From assembly GCA_032622095.1 (NCBI GenBank), contig CP136063.1, positions 120,922,723 through 120,986,722 of the forward strand: a stretch of 64,000 bases of DNA, read 5' to 3'. The notes below the pieces were generated by a model that was not told where the DNA came from, made no database searches, and saw only the letters and a program-made list of their open reading frames with translations. The first letter of the stretch is position 1, and each line of letters starts with the position of its first letter. The position numbers and the translations under genes were made by a program. The DNA comes from Siphonodentalium dalli (taxonomy: Eukaryota > Mollusca > Scaphopoda > Gadilida > Siphonodentaliidae). Below, one piece after another: positions 51,101-53,454 of the stretch.

Positions 51101-52625
51101 ATCAACCTTGTTTGCTGGAGAAGACTGACAGACATGCCGTATACGACGGAAGTAATTGTTTTAAGTTTTGCGCATGCGCTAGAACATTATTATAGTCAGG
51201 TGCGTTTAGCGATGTCGTCGCATTCGTATGTAGGTCTGAGTAATTCTCGGCTAGATATTGTTACCAACATGACATATTTAAATTAATCCCACCGTGCACC
51301 CCACACCAATGCAACGTAATTTTGGTACCATGATTGTGTTGCGTTCTAAATGAAGCCGCCCCGATGGGCGGTGAAGATGAATAGAAATTGAAACTTGAGT
51401 TCGGGGCAATCAAACATTATTTTAAAAAATATCGATAGAGTTCACACAACAGGAAACTCTCACGTGGTTACATGGTCTCTGACCGCATTTCATAACAACT
51501 TACATCCAACGGAAGCATTACGACGCAATTCGAGAATGGAGTTTTAATTACTTCAATGTGGAGAATACATGTGTACAAGATGAATCACAATGGTGATAAA
51601 ATTGATTTAATTTTGAGTCTTCGTTTGTCATTTTATACCCCCGAAATATCCACCAAAATCACACGCCTGGGTTTCAGGTTAGGCGAGTGACCAACCACAC
51701 TCCTGCATTTTACAGAATCGAAGGCCTGCGATGTGCTTAATATTTGATGGGCTAGATATAAAGCCGACTTTAATGCTATACAGAATTTCATATATAAAAG
51801 TATAGAGACTCATAAGGTGAGATCGTTCCTTTCTTAAATACCCTGTTCATCACACGTATCTATAACTTAATGTACAAGACGATGACGGTTTATATACCAC
51901 TCAAATATTCAGAGAGGCTAGAGTTTATAAATGACTGTCGTGCTCGCCAGAGTTAGCCAGGAACCCCTATACCCACGGTGTGCGACAGCAATTTTGCCTG
52001 AGATCTGGGCCAGAAAGTATTCCCGATAATGAAAAATAATAGATTTCTAAAATCGATATCTAACAAATCTGAGCTTTGATGGGTGACTTCCTCGACTCGA
52101 ATCAAATATTTTTGACTCCCGAAGCCATTGAAATAGTAATTGAGAGGAGTTTTATCGGATTGAGTACCTTTAATGACTGTGTTACTGTTACTGTTAGTTG
52201 ATTCTTAAAATTAAGTGTATTTTTAAAAATTAGCTCATACTCATAGCTGCTCGCCAAGCTGAACCCCGGCAGCGTCCTGACTTGATACGAATATTAAGTT
52301 CAACAAGTCAGGTCTGACTACAATACATGATACAGCCTATTATAATTTACACTTACAGGCCATTTTACTCTGCCAGCTGCCGGCGCCGGAAAATTGTCGA
52401 CGTCGACTGGTCCGTGGTCGAGAGATTTCAATTCTCATTTCAATACCAATGCAAATATAAGATTATAATAACGTACAAATATTTCCCACCTTTTGATTCA
52501 ATGCGTGGCATGTTTTCTATTATCTGTTTCTTGTCATTCTTGCTCATTGATGGAGATGGAGCCTTCCCAATCTTATTTTTACCAACGGTTTCCCAACTCT
52601 GGCTCTGAGTACTGAGAGACGCCAT
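30..52625 (-). CDS. TMEM214: TMEM214, ER transmembrane protein (14 exons, C-terminus off the left edge)
   Basis: Spliced gene read from 52625 leftwards; the 14 exons are listed separately. They sum to 585 codons in one continuous frame, against 689 residues for human TMEM214, so roughly the last 100 residues lie beyond position 1. Recognisable family blocks, in order, are a W-E-T-V start region, a lysine-rich linker (about residues 82-100), VWMKDLASYLNLKF, ILWAIGQAGVANV, a YFHFMDTAYSN block, IFFPSYLSRAT, and a hydrophobic membrane segment WKLLILLMVSLFGAIIAYDI (about 470-490). The human protein is an ER membrane protein reported to act with procaspase-4 in ER-stress apoptosis; whether that role holds in this animal is inference. 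The start ATG has A at -3 and G at +4, and an in-frame TGA lies 33 nt upstream. Intron lengths run from 375 bp to 13.3 kb. I saw no stop codons or frameshifts in the exons, so the gene looks intact. Confidence 0.95.
199..1529. repeat. Intron 13 right end: dispersed repeat copies
   Basis: No gene. Positions 541-905 hold a dispersed family recognisable by 'ccatatgaagtttggga' and 'gatggattcaaatgtgaaat'. Other copies are near 6115-6310, 23035-23200 and 38381-38640. Positions 1237-1520 are one half of a direct repeat whose partner is at 2462-2762. Confidence 0.6.
1530..2379 (+). mobile_element. Pearl-like (Helentron-type) non-autonomous element
   Basis: Starts CAAGAGCTACGCTGGGCG, followed at once by TGCAAAATACGCCC, so the 5' end can fold on itself. 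The middle is tandem ~150-bp units marked by 'ataactc', 'acccaaattcgaacttga' and 'aaagttatcatccgg'. These are followed by a (GGAC)n tail near 2310-2335 and a 3' end with a T-run/A-run hairpin and GGGCGTATAAAAA. The 3' GGGCGTAT is complementary to the 5' ATACGCCC. Tandem cores followed by a tetranucleotide microsatellite are the layout of the bivalve pearl family. The open frames inside are translations of the units and are not genes. Confidence 0.7.
2380..3650. repeat. Intron 13: direct-repeat partner and dispersed repeat
   Basis: 2462-2762 repeats 1237-1520 (shared 'tttatagactacggatgatc' and flanking text). About 3220-3640 is a diverged copy of a dispersed family marked by 'tgacctcattttaacaaatc', which recurs near 5460-5820 and 24700-25090. 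No gene seen. Confidence 0.55.
3651..4492. mobile_element. MITE-like element with ~43-bp imperfect inverted ends
   Basis: The left end reads CTACTGTGATTGGC through to CAATTTTCGTGG. The right end, reverse-complemented, reads CTACTGTAAAAGTAC through to CAATTTTCGTGG. About 842 bp, with no coding capacity. I could not fix a target-site duplication, so the superfamily is open. Confidence 0.6.
4566..4657. repeat. Small palindromic MITE, copy 1
   Basis: 92-bp imperfect inverted repeat. The arms carry GGAATGAGGTCC with AGAGGGTGA and the matching TCACCCTCTGGGGACC with TCATTCTGC. A sister copy lies at 4856-4952. Confidence 0.65.
4856..4952. repeat. Small palindromic MITE, copy 2
   Basis: 97-bp inverted repeat with ~38-bp arms starting GCAGAATGAGG. 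It is related to 4566-4657. The flank 'gtctgtcatttgc' left of copy 1 reappears inverted ('gcaaatgacagac') right of copy 2, so the two may be remnants of one larger foldback. Confidence 0.65.
5460..6115. repeat. Dispersed tandem repeats with (ACGG)-type tails
   Basis: Two or more diverged units with 'tttgacccagtgacctcatt' followed by a short 'acggacggtacgacggacg' tail and 'ggtgagctaaaaa'. A second tail with 'acgggcggaaggacagac' is near 6026-6070, followed by a run of Gs at 6099-6111. Probably further pearl-like element ends. No gene. Confidence 0.5.
7597..8067 (-). pseudogene. Broken ORF in the loop of foldback A
   Basis: 156 open codons on the minus strand. The stretch VDTVRSLVLTKMVGKG followed by MPPCKRSLTPHIKRVNF resembles, from memory, a region seen near the C-terminus of uncharacterised repeat-associated proteins of marine invertebrates (pattern PPC..SL..H..R.N). 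The expected continuation, FILPPTLQDLLFEENIEISD, is present but in another frame, so at least one frameshift separates the halves. Either a decayed element gene or a captured fragment. Function unknown. Confidence 0.4.
8205..8806 (+). mobile_element. Pearl-like element nested in the right arm of foldback A
   Basis: Starts ACAAGAGGTATGCTGTCG then GCATTTGCCCC. It contains two ~165-bp near-identical units ('ccataactctggtgaaaat' near 8449 and 8610) and a short 'acggacggacgg' tail. It ends AAGTCGGGGGCATAATA. The 3' GGGGGCA complements the 5' TGCCCC, as in the other pearl-like copies. It interrupts sequence that is continuous in the left arm. Confidence 0.65.
9719..9954. mobile_element. piggyBac-like MITE with TTAA target sites
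   Basis: 236 bp, flanked by TTAA at 9715-9718 and 9955-9958. Inverted ends are CCCTTTGAGTGCCAGG and CCTGGCACTCAAAGGG. A 26-bp perfect inverted repeat at 9840-9865/9883-9908 makes a long internal hairpin. TTAA plus CCC-starting ends is the piggyBac signature; there is no coding capacity. Confidence 0.85.
10032..10128 (-). CDS. TMEM214: TMEM214 exon 13
   Basis: Acceptor TGCCTTCCAG, donor GTTAGTTG. It encodes SRTVKFMDDYGIFVVVEHIT then GTLSMYGTKCY. Similarity is weaker than in other exons. It is supported by its position, both splice sites and exact phase (1 in, 2 out). Confidence 0.85.
10654..10771 (-). CDS. TMEM214: TMEM214 exon 12 (transmembrane segment)
   Basis: Acceptor ATGTTGTGCAG, donor GTAATTTA. 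It encodes QLLEKMSKARFP followed by the membrane span WKLLILLMVSLFGAIIAYDI. This sits at the same place as the first predicted transmembrane segment of human TMEM214. Phase 0 in and phase 1 out. Confidence 0.95.
10882..12439. mobile_element. TTAA-flanked element, copy 1 (Kolobok-like ends), with nested insertion
   Basis: Flanked by TTAA at 10878-10881 and 12440-12443. Ends ATGTACTCAATCCGA and, inverted, AGATGCACAATCCGA. It belongs to the same family as 49118-52169: the inner text 'aaatattttttac' with 'gaatc' and 'gggttcc' near 12350-12390 matches the left end of that copy inverted. About 1.1 kb of its length is the nested element at 10919-12019. AG-starting ends with TTAA fit Kolobok better than piggyBac, but no transposase is present to test this. 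Confidence 0.75.
10919..12019. mobile_element. hAT-like element nested in TTAA element copy 1
   Basis: The 8-bp direct repeat TATCATCA (10911-10918 and 12020-12027) brackets this 1.1-kb stretch. The inverse of the right end starts CAGGGTGGGCGG; the left end reads CAGGCCTGGAAATC, overlapping the direct repeat by two bases. Subterminal GC-rich hairpins (GGCGGGCTGCCCGC, near 10933) follow. The 8-bp duplication and CAGG ends are hAT-like. The 174-codon frame at 11825-12349 crosses its right edge and is not a gene. Confidence 0.6.
12480..13310. mobile_element. hAT-like element with near-perfect 8-bp target duplication
   Basis: Left end TAGGGATGCAAG; right end inverted CAGGGGTGGGAAG. Flanked by TGAATAAG (12472-12479) and TGAACAAG (13311-13318), 7 of 8 matching. 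The right end carries repeated CGATACG/TATCGCG palindromes. 831 bp with no transposase left. It ends 97 bp before TMEM214 exon 11. Confidence 0.7.
13407..13560 (-). CDS. TMEM214: TMEM214 exon 11
   Basis: Acceptor ATTCTACTTAG after a pyrimidine-rich tract, donor GTATGCAC. It encodes YILKRWGTLSGQLDKISLKE, then TLRSFSVTNDEL and CSTVCK, matching human LQETIQSLKLTNQEL. Phase 2 in and phase 0 out. An hAT-like element ends 97 bp downstream, inside the intron. Confidence 0.95.
13561..16160. other. Intron 10 of TMEM214, no feature seen
   Basis: AT-rich, with short A/T runs. No long open frame, clear inverted repeat or known repeat family was recognised by eye. Confidence 0.5.
16161..16252 (-). CDS. 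TMEM214: TMEM214 exon 10
   Basis: Acceptor TCCTTTCAG, donor GTAATATC. It encodes LLRCLVDCLKIDKQCYSIWC then QMYTKHLSQS, matching human LTECLTVDPLSASVWRQLYP. Too short to appear as a long open frame; found by homology and phase. Phase 0 in and phase 2 out. Confidence 0.93.
16253..18540. other. Intron 9 of TMEM214, right-hand part
   Basis: No gene. Two CRE-type TGACGTCA octamers lie at 16944-16951 and 17005-17012 in similar local text. A weak THAP-like start (IPNKCSVFGCDFQLG) is at 17366-17410 on the plus strand, with ATA where ATG would be expected; it is too short to call a gene. Confidence 0.4.
18926..19064. repeat. 139-bp near-perfect palindrome
   Basis: Arms of ~69 bp that differ at about one position. 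They carry GTGCCAGGGGCCGATC with TCATCGGCCC and AGAGTGCCAGGGCCG. The motif GTGCCAGGGGCCGATCTC is also the inner end of the piggyBac-like MITE at 9719, so this looks like two MITE ends joined head to head. Confidence 0.85.
20447..20680 (-). pseudogene. Acidic coding-like fragment inside the 18.7-20.9 kb element
   Basis: A minus-strand frame with GRFDDDEQESRDDSGTPG then LSDEDSDVPL, followed by a consensus-like donor GTAAGTG. An acidic N-terminal stretch is common in piggyBac-type transposases, and the host element has piggyBac-like internal motifs, but no catalytic region is present. Treat as a possible decayed first exon of a transposase. Confidence 0.3.
20917..22052. other. Intron 9, left-hand of exon 9 acceptor side: DNA-transposon remnants
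   Basis: Contains 'cggaggtgttcgg' near 21786 and 'ccgaacacctctctaaaccg' near 21860, an inverted pair of the kind found at pogo/Tigger MITE ends. No gene. Confidence 0.35.
22053..22154 (-). CDS. TMEM214: TMEM214 exon 9
   Basis: Acceptor TTTTTCAG, donor GTAACAAT. Exactly 34 codons, phase 0-0. The frame TLAYGEDPSTSMRIFFPSYL then SRATLKCNQHLKAE matches human YFPSFLSRATPSC. The longer open frame here (with IWRRPEHIYEDLFP) is a different frame and is not the real one. Confidence 0.95.
22530..22671 (-). CDS. TMEM214: TMEM214 exon 8
   Basis: Acceptor CTTTTCAG, donor GTAAGAAA. It encodes QNRSLTSCFNEITVKEYFHF, then MDTAYSNSLN and LQEMYPHIK. These correspond to the human FFPLLDFAYMPNNSL and LCQLYPRLK blocks. 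Phase 2 in and phase 0 out. Confidence 0.95.
22874..22972. mobile_element. 99-bp hAT-type MITE
   Basis: Ends TAGGGGTGCCATGATTA and, inverted, TAGAGGTGTCATGATTA. Flanked by a perfect 8-bp target duplication CTCAACTG (22866-22873 and 22973-22980). Too short to encode anything. Confidence 0.85.
23780..24395. repeat. Tandem repeat element with (ACGG)-type tail in intron 7
   Basis: Diverged ~130-bp units marked by 'catagtagtgaacatccata' and 'ccaaatttcat'. A degenerate 'acggacagacggatgg' tail at 24293-24357 and a short hairpin end 'cttcgagagcggtgcataa' follow. Pearl-like layout. Confidence 0.55.
24459..24540 (-). CDS. TMEM214: TMEM214 exon 7
   Basis: Acceptor TTGTTTCAG, donor GTGAGTAC. It encodes WINMMQPLLSVKSFAPYAVD then YLQALL, matching human VWLGIMLPVLGIKSLSPFA. 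Phase 1 in and phase 2 out; an Asn codon spans the junction. Confidence 0.93.
24700..25090. repeat. Dispersed repeat in intron 6
   Basis: Diverged copy of the family at 5460-5820: 'ctatttgaacaaatctgaat', then 'gaagtgatgattatatctcc' and 'gctgaggtgag'. No gene. Confidence 0.5.
25198..25303 (-). CDS. TMEM214: TMEM214 exon 6
   Basis: Acceptor TTGACAG, donor GTATGTTA. It encodes YSELLKAHQNRLNMGLSILW followed by AIGQAGVANVKVGLR. This aligns directly with human LTIMWALGQAGFANLTEGLK. Phase 0 in and phase 1 out; the split codon is Val. Confidence 0.95.
25304..26239. other. Intron 5 of TMEM214, start
   Basis: No open frame of note and no repeat recognised by eye until the pearl-like array begins at about 26240. 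Confidence 0.4.
27240..28668 (+). mobile_element. Pearl-like element, nested copy
   Basis: The same start (CAAGAGCATCGCTAGGG) and about 300 bp of nearly identical text as at 26240. It ends TTTTTTCAAAAAGGGCGTATAAAA at 28668 after a long (ACGG)n tail. The outer unit reads 'tctaagtcaaa' before it and 'aaaggggcataactctgg' after it, which joins into the normal unit text seen near 2025. It is therefore a clean insertion into an A-run of its own kind. It is itself split at 28088-28552. Confidence 0.7.
28088..28552. repeat. ATGTGGCT-rich insertion inside the nested pearl-like element
   Basis: Left end 'tatgtggctccg', right end 'cttagccacata'. The inside repeats 'atgtggct' at least five times and carries GTGGCTAGCCAC palindromes near 28324 and 28490. 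It separates two parts of one (ACGG)n tail. Family unknown. Confidence 0.5.
29089..30653. other. Intron 5, middle: low-level repeats only
   Basis: Text near 29220-29300 ('tcatggatatgattataaat') is a diverged relative of 33600-33790. Otherwise no gene and no clear element. Confidence 0.35.
30655..31413 (+). repeat. First copy of a ~705-bp tandem duplication carrying a Helitron-like 5' end
   Basis: The 51-bp flank 'tttattattaatcccacggt' plus 'gccacactttggttaac' at 30660-30706 and the following TCTATTATATATTTTG recur ~704 bp later at 31364-31430. Because the copied unit includes host flank plus element, this is a later local duplication and not a second transposition. The first copy stops at 'gtgaccccactc', before the 3' hairpin. 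Confidence 0.7.
31414..32026 (+). mobile_element. Helitron-like non-autonomous element 1
   Basis: Starts TCTATTATATATTTTGG after an A. It contains a TG/TC-rich microsatellite and ~150-bp units ('gaaacttggtatgtg', 'tcaaggtcaaat'). It ends GCCCGGACGAAGTCGGG, a 7-nt spacer and CTAG. A 5' TC, a 3' hairpin a few bases before CTAG and insertion after A are the Helitron end rules. Confidence 0.7.
32027..32581 (+). mobile_element. Helitron-like non-autonomous element 2
   Basis: Begins directly at the CTAG of element 1 with TCTCCTATATATTTTG and ends with hairpin GCCCGGACAACGTCGGGC then CTAG. The same kind of start is repeated near 32168 and 32208, so the 5' end looks reiterated. The core has 'tcggaaacgggtagagcta' units. 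No Rep/helicase gene. Confidence 0.65.
32582..33485 (+). mobile_element. Helitron-like non-autonomous element 3
   Basis: Begins TCTATTATATATTTTGG exactly after the CTAG of element 2, with a TG microsatellite and the units seen in element 1. It ends GCCCGGACGAAGTCGGG and CTAG at 33482-33485, followed by T. About 300 bp in the middle (32800-33110) is unrelated to element 1 and may be captured host sequence. Confidence 0.65.
33978..34060 (-). CDS. TMEM214: TMEM214 exon 5
   Basis: Acceptor TTTTTTCTAAG, donor GTCAGTAG. It encodes SSTYGYRIFLQMLASENPS and then IIILKLPQ, matching the human HGYRICIQAILQDKP region. It is an 83-nt exon entering in phase 1 and leaving in phase 0. The next intron, 8.7 kb, is filled with pearl-like and Helitron-like repeats. 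Confidence 0.93.
35273..35404 (-). CDS. TMEM214: TMEM214 exon 4
   Basis: Acceptor ATTTCCTCAG, donor GTTAGTTC. It encodes FPMCKLDKNSRDVLIDAI and then LEHLYSHCLQTMLNETSK. These match the human block around LELFFDHCLFTMLQEL. Phase 1 in and phase 1 out. Confidence 0.95.
36821..36981. repeat. 161-bp palindrome
   Basis: Arms of ~78 bp ('ataaggattaactgtcatgt' and its inverse) meet at GTAAAACCCTTCGGGTTTTAC near 36892-36912. Only a few mismatches by eye. It could extrude as a cruciform or be a small foldback MITE. Confidence 0.8.
37356..37509 (-). CDS. TMEM214: TMEM214 exon 3
   Basis: Acceptor GTTCCAG, donor GTAGCACC. It encodes the strongest family block, DVWMKDLASYLNLKFEN (human WLKDLASYLNYKL). 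Phase 0 in and phase 1 out. The junction with exon 4 makes an Asp codon. Confidence 0.95.
38381..38800. repeat. Dispersed repeat and C-run in intron 2
   Basis: Copy of the 'gatggattcaaatctgaaat' family, followed by a run of C at 38690-38703 and an ACGG-like degenerate tail near 38740-38780. No gene. Confidence 0.45.
38964..39151 (-). CDS. TMEM214: TMEM214 exon 2 (Lys-rich linker)
   Basis: Acceptor TTTCAG at 39152-39157 and donor GTATTTTT after DEASSQ. It encodes VEESSTIYDVFLEKEKPGE, followed by a low-complexity lysine/serine linker rich in KKKK. The linker is charged and probably disordered and cytosolic, like the equivalent region of vertebrate TMEM214. Enters in phase 1 and leaves in phase 0. 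Confidence 0.9.
39152..43100. other. Intron 1 of TMEM214, exon 2-proximal part
   Basis: A pearl-type unit and short tail near 39700-39840 ('aaggcataactctg', 'acagacagacggacgaac'). The remainder to 43100 shows no gene, clear inverted repeat or recognisable family. Confidence 0.4.
43101..43991. repeat. 891-bp tandem unit, copy 1 (intact)
   Basis: The whole stretch is repeated starting at 43992. It ends with a hairpin at 43940-43986 (arms CCTGACTTGAT/ATCAAGTCAGG, inner GAAC/GTTC). The minus-strand 77-codon and 69-codon frames occur in both copies simply because the DNA is duplicated. Confidence 0.85.
43992..44641. repeat. 891-bp tandem unit, copy 2, left part
   Basis: Nearly identical to 43101-43740, with small indels such as an extra 'catgta' near 44332. 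It stops at CTACTTGCC (44633-44641), where a 4.35-kb insertion begins. The unit resumes at 48995. Confidence 0.85.
45808..47031. mobile_element. hAT-like element with perfect 8-bp target duplication
   Basis: Ends CAGTGTTCGCGCTG and its exact inverse, flanked by TTTGTCAA at 45800-45807 and 47032-47039. Subterminal repeats of 'tttggctaa' occur at both ends. A second CAGGGTTCGCGCTG end at 46125-46140 points to a related copy nested inside. Long C-run at 46787-46808. 1224 bp, no transposase. Confidence 0.85.
47510..48310. mobile_element. Possible MITE with degenerate inverted ends
   Basis: 'cgcgccgcacacgacgcgat' near 47534 mirrors 'atcgcatgatgtgcggcggg' near 48279. Several TCGTACGA/GTCGCACGA palindromic motifs occur in both flanks. 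Exact ends and target duplication could not be fixed. Confidence 0.35.
48995..49117. repeat. 891-bp tandem unit, copy 2, middle part
   Basis: Matches 43727-43861 ('ttgcttcggccatttgcaac', 'ttctggtaggtgtcagag'). It ends at TTAA (49114-49117), where the TTAA element enters. Confidence 0.85.
49419..50648 (+). mobile_element. Possible small LTR retroelement (80-bp direct repeats)
   Basis: Two 80-bp direct repeats starting TGTTATAC (49419-49498 and 50569-50648) differ at one base. The second is immediately preceded by a purine tract GGAGGGGGAG, as expected of a polypurine tract next to a 3' LTR. ACGCAA lies at both outer flanks but three bases off on the right. The interior (~1.07 kb) has no gag/pol, so it would be a non-autonomous, TRIM-like element. 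A simple duplication is the alternative. Confidence 0.45.
50649..52169. other. Right part of TTAA element copy 2
   Basis: No gene. Two 'gatgtcaggccttcg' / 'gaatcgaaggcctgcgatgt' inverted texts near 50966 and 51715, and inverted 'gcgtgcgatcg' text, suggest inverted subterminal structure. Confidence 0.35.
52174..52330. repeat. 891-bp tandem unit, copy 2, right end
   Basis: Continues the unit after the TTAA insertion: 'atgactgtgtta', 'gctgaaccccggcagcgtcc' and the terminal hairpin 'cctgacttgatacgaa'. Ends ~160 bp before TMEM214 exon 1. Confidence 0.8.
52490..52625 (-). CDS. TMEM214: TMEM214 exon 1 (start codon)
   Basis: Begins MASLSTQSQSWETVGKNK, like the N-terminal W-E-V-V start of the family. 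The start context is GAA-ATG-G with an in-frame TGA 33 nt upstream. It ends ATTGAATCAAAAG before the donor GTGGGA, leaving phase 1. The single leftover G plus CC of exon 2 makes an alanine codon, giving PRIESKAAVEESSTIYDVF across the junction. The 5' UTR and transcription start to the right are not defined; there is no obvious TATA box. Confidence 0.9.
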
Positions 52626-53454
52626 TTCGATCTTTCGAATGAAAAACCGGTGTTTTCAATATTTGTTCCACACACCGGTTTGCAACGTCATCATTGTAAA
52701 TCAAAATTCCGGCAGTTTGTCTTTGCCACTTTTTATCAAGTTTTCTATGCAAACGCGACAAGCATCAATTTCAAATAGCCCGAAGGGCCATTTCCTCAGA
52801 TGATTAATTTAGATCAGGATTGATTATAATAACACAACCTACCCGAGCTACGAGATATATATCTATTATCTATAACAGAATAAGATATAGCCGCGACCCG
52901 TCCAATCAAGTTTATCAGCTGATCCGGCCAGATATATTTAGTGGGCTACCCCGAAACTATATAGGGCCTTTATAGTGGGTATATAGTGGGACCGTATATA
53001 TAGCCTGAGGGTATATATATATAATTCATTTTTTTTAAATAATTTTGTTTTCATGAAATCCACGTCGGACTTCGGTGACTTTAACCCAAAAATTTCAAAT
53101 TGCTCTGCGATAATTGACATCCATTTTTTTTAAATAACTTCAATATATATATGCCACTGGGACGAAACTAGTAGGCTATCGTATTTATATGCACACCTTT
53201 AGTTGCTTGTCTTCTGGTGTTTGGGCAAACTTGATGCACAATTTTTAAGGCCTTAACATTTCTTACAGAAAGCTGGTTGGGCACAATTTTCAAGCATATA
53301 TAAGCCTATACCGGTAATCATGAATTCCACGAAAAGGCGGCCATGGATACCGATAATTGGTATTTGCATCATTAGCATGTCATCGGGGAATGTTGTTGCT
53401 TCTTCTGTATTTCATTATTACTATCCAATGAATATATTTTGGAATGGTCATTCA
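52626..53454. promoter_or_regulatory. TMEM214: 5' flank of TMEM214 (promoter region inferred)
   Basis: Must contain the 5' UTR and probably the promoter, being directly upstream of the start codon on the minus strand. I see no TATA box at a convincing distance and no clear upstream exon. The call rests on position only. AT-rich runs near 52980-53150. Confidence 0.35.

Larger units (their letters stand above)
49118..52169. mobile_element. TTAA element, copy 2 (Kolobok-like), 3.05 kb
   Basis: Ends AGGTACTCAATCCGA and its inverse, flanked by TTAA at 49114-49117 and 52170-52173. The uninterrupted sequence survives in copy 1 of the tandem unit (TTAA at 43858-43861), giving a direct empty-site proof. 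Inverted similarity continues for ~150 bp inward ('aaatatttgattcgagtcga'). No transposase frame remains; an LTR-like element is nested at 49419-50648. Confidence 0.85.
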
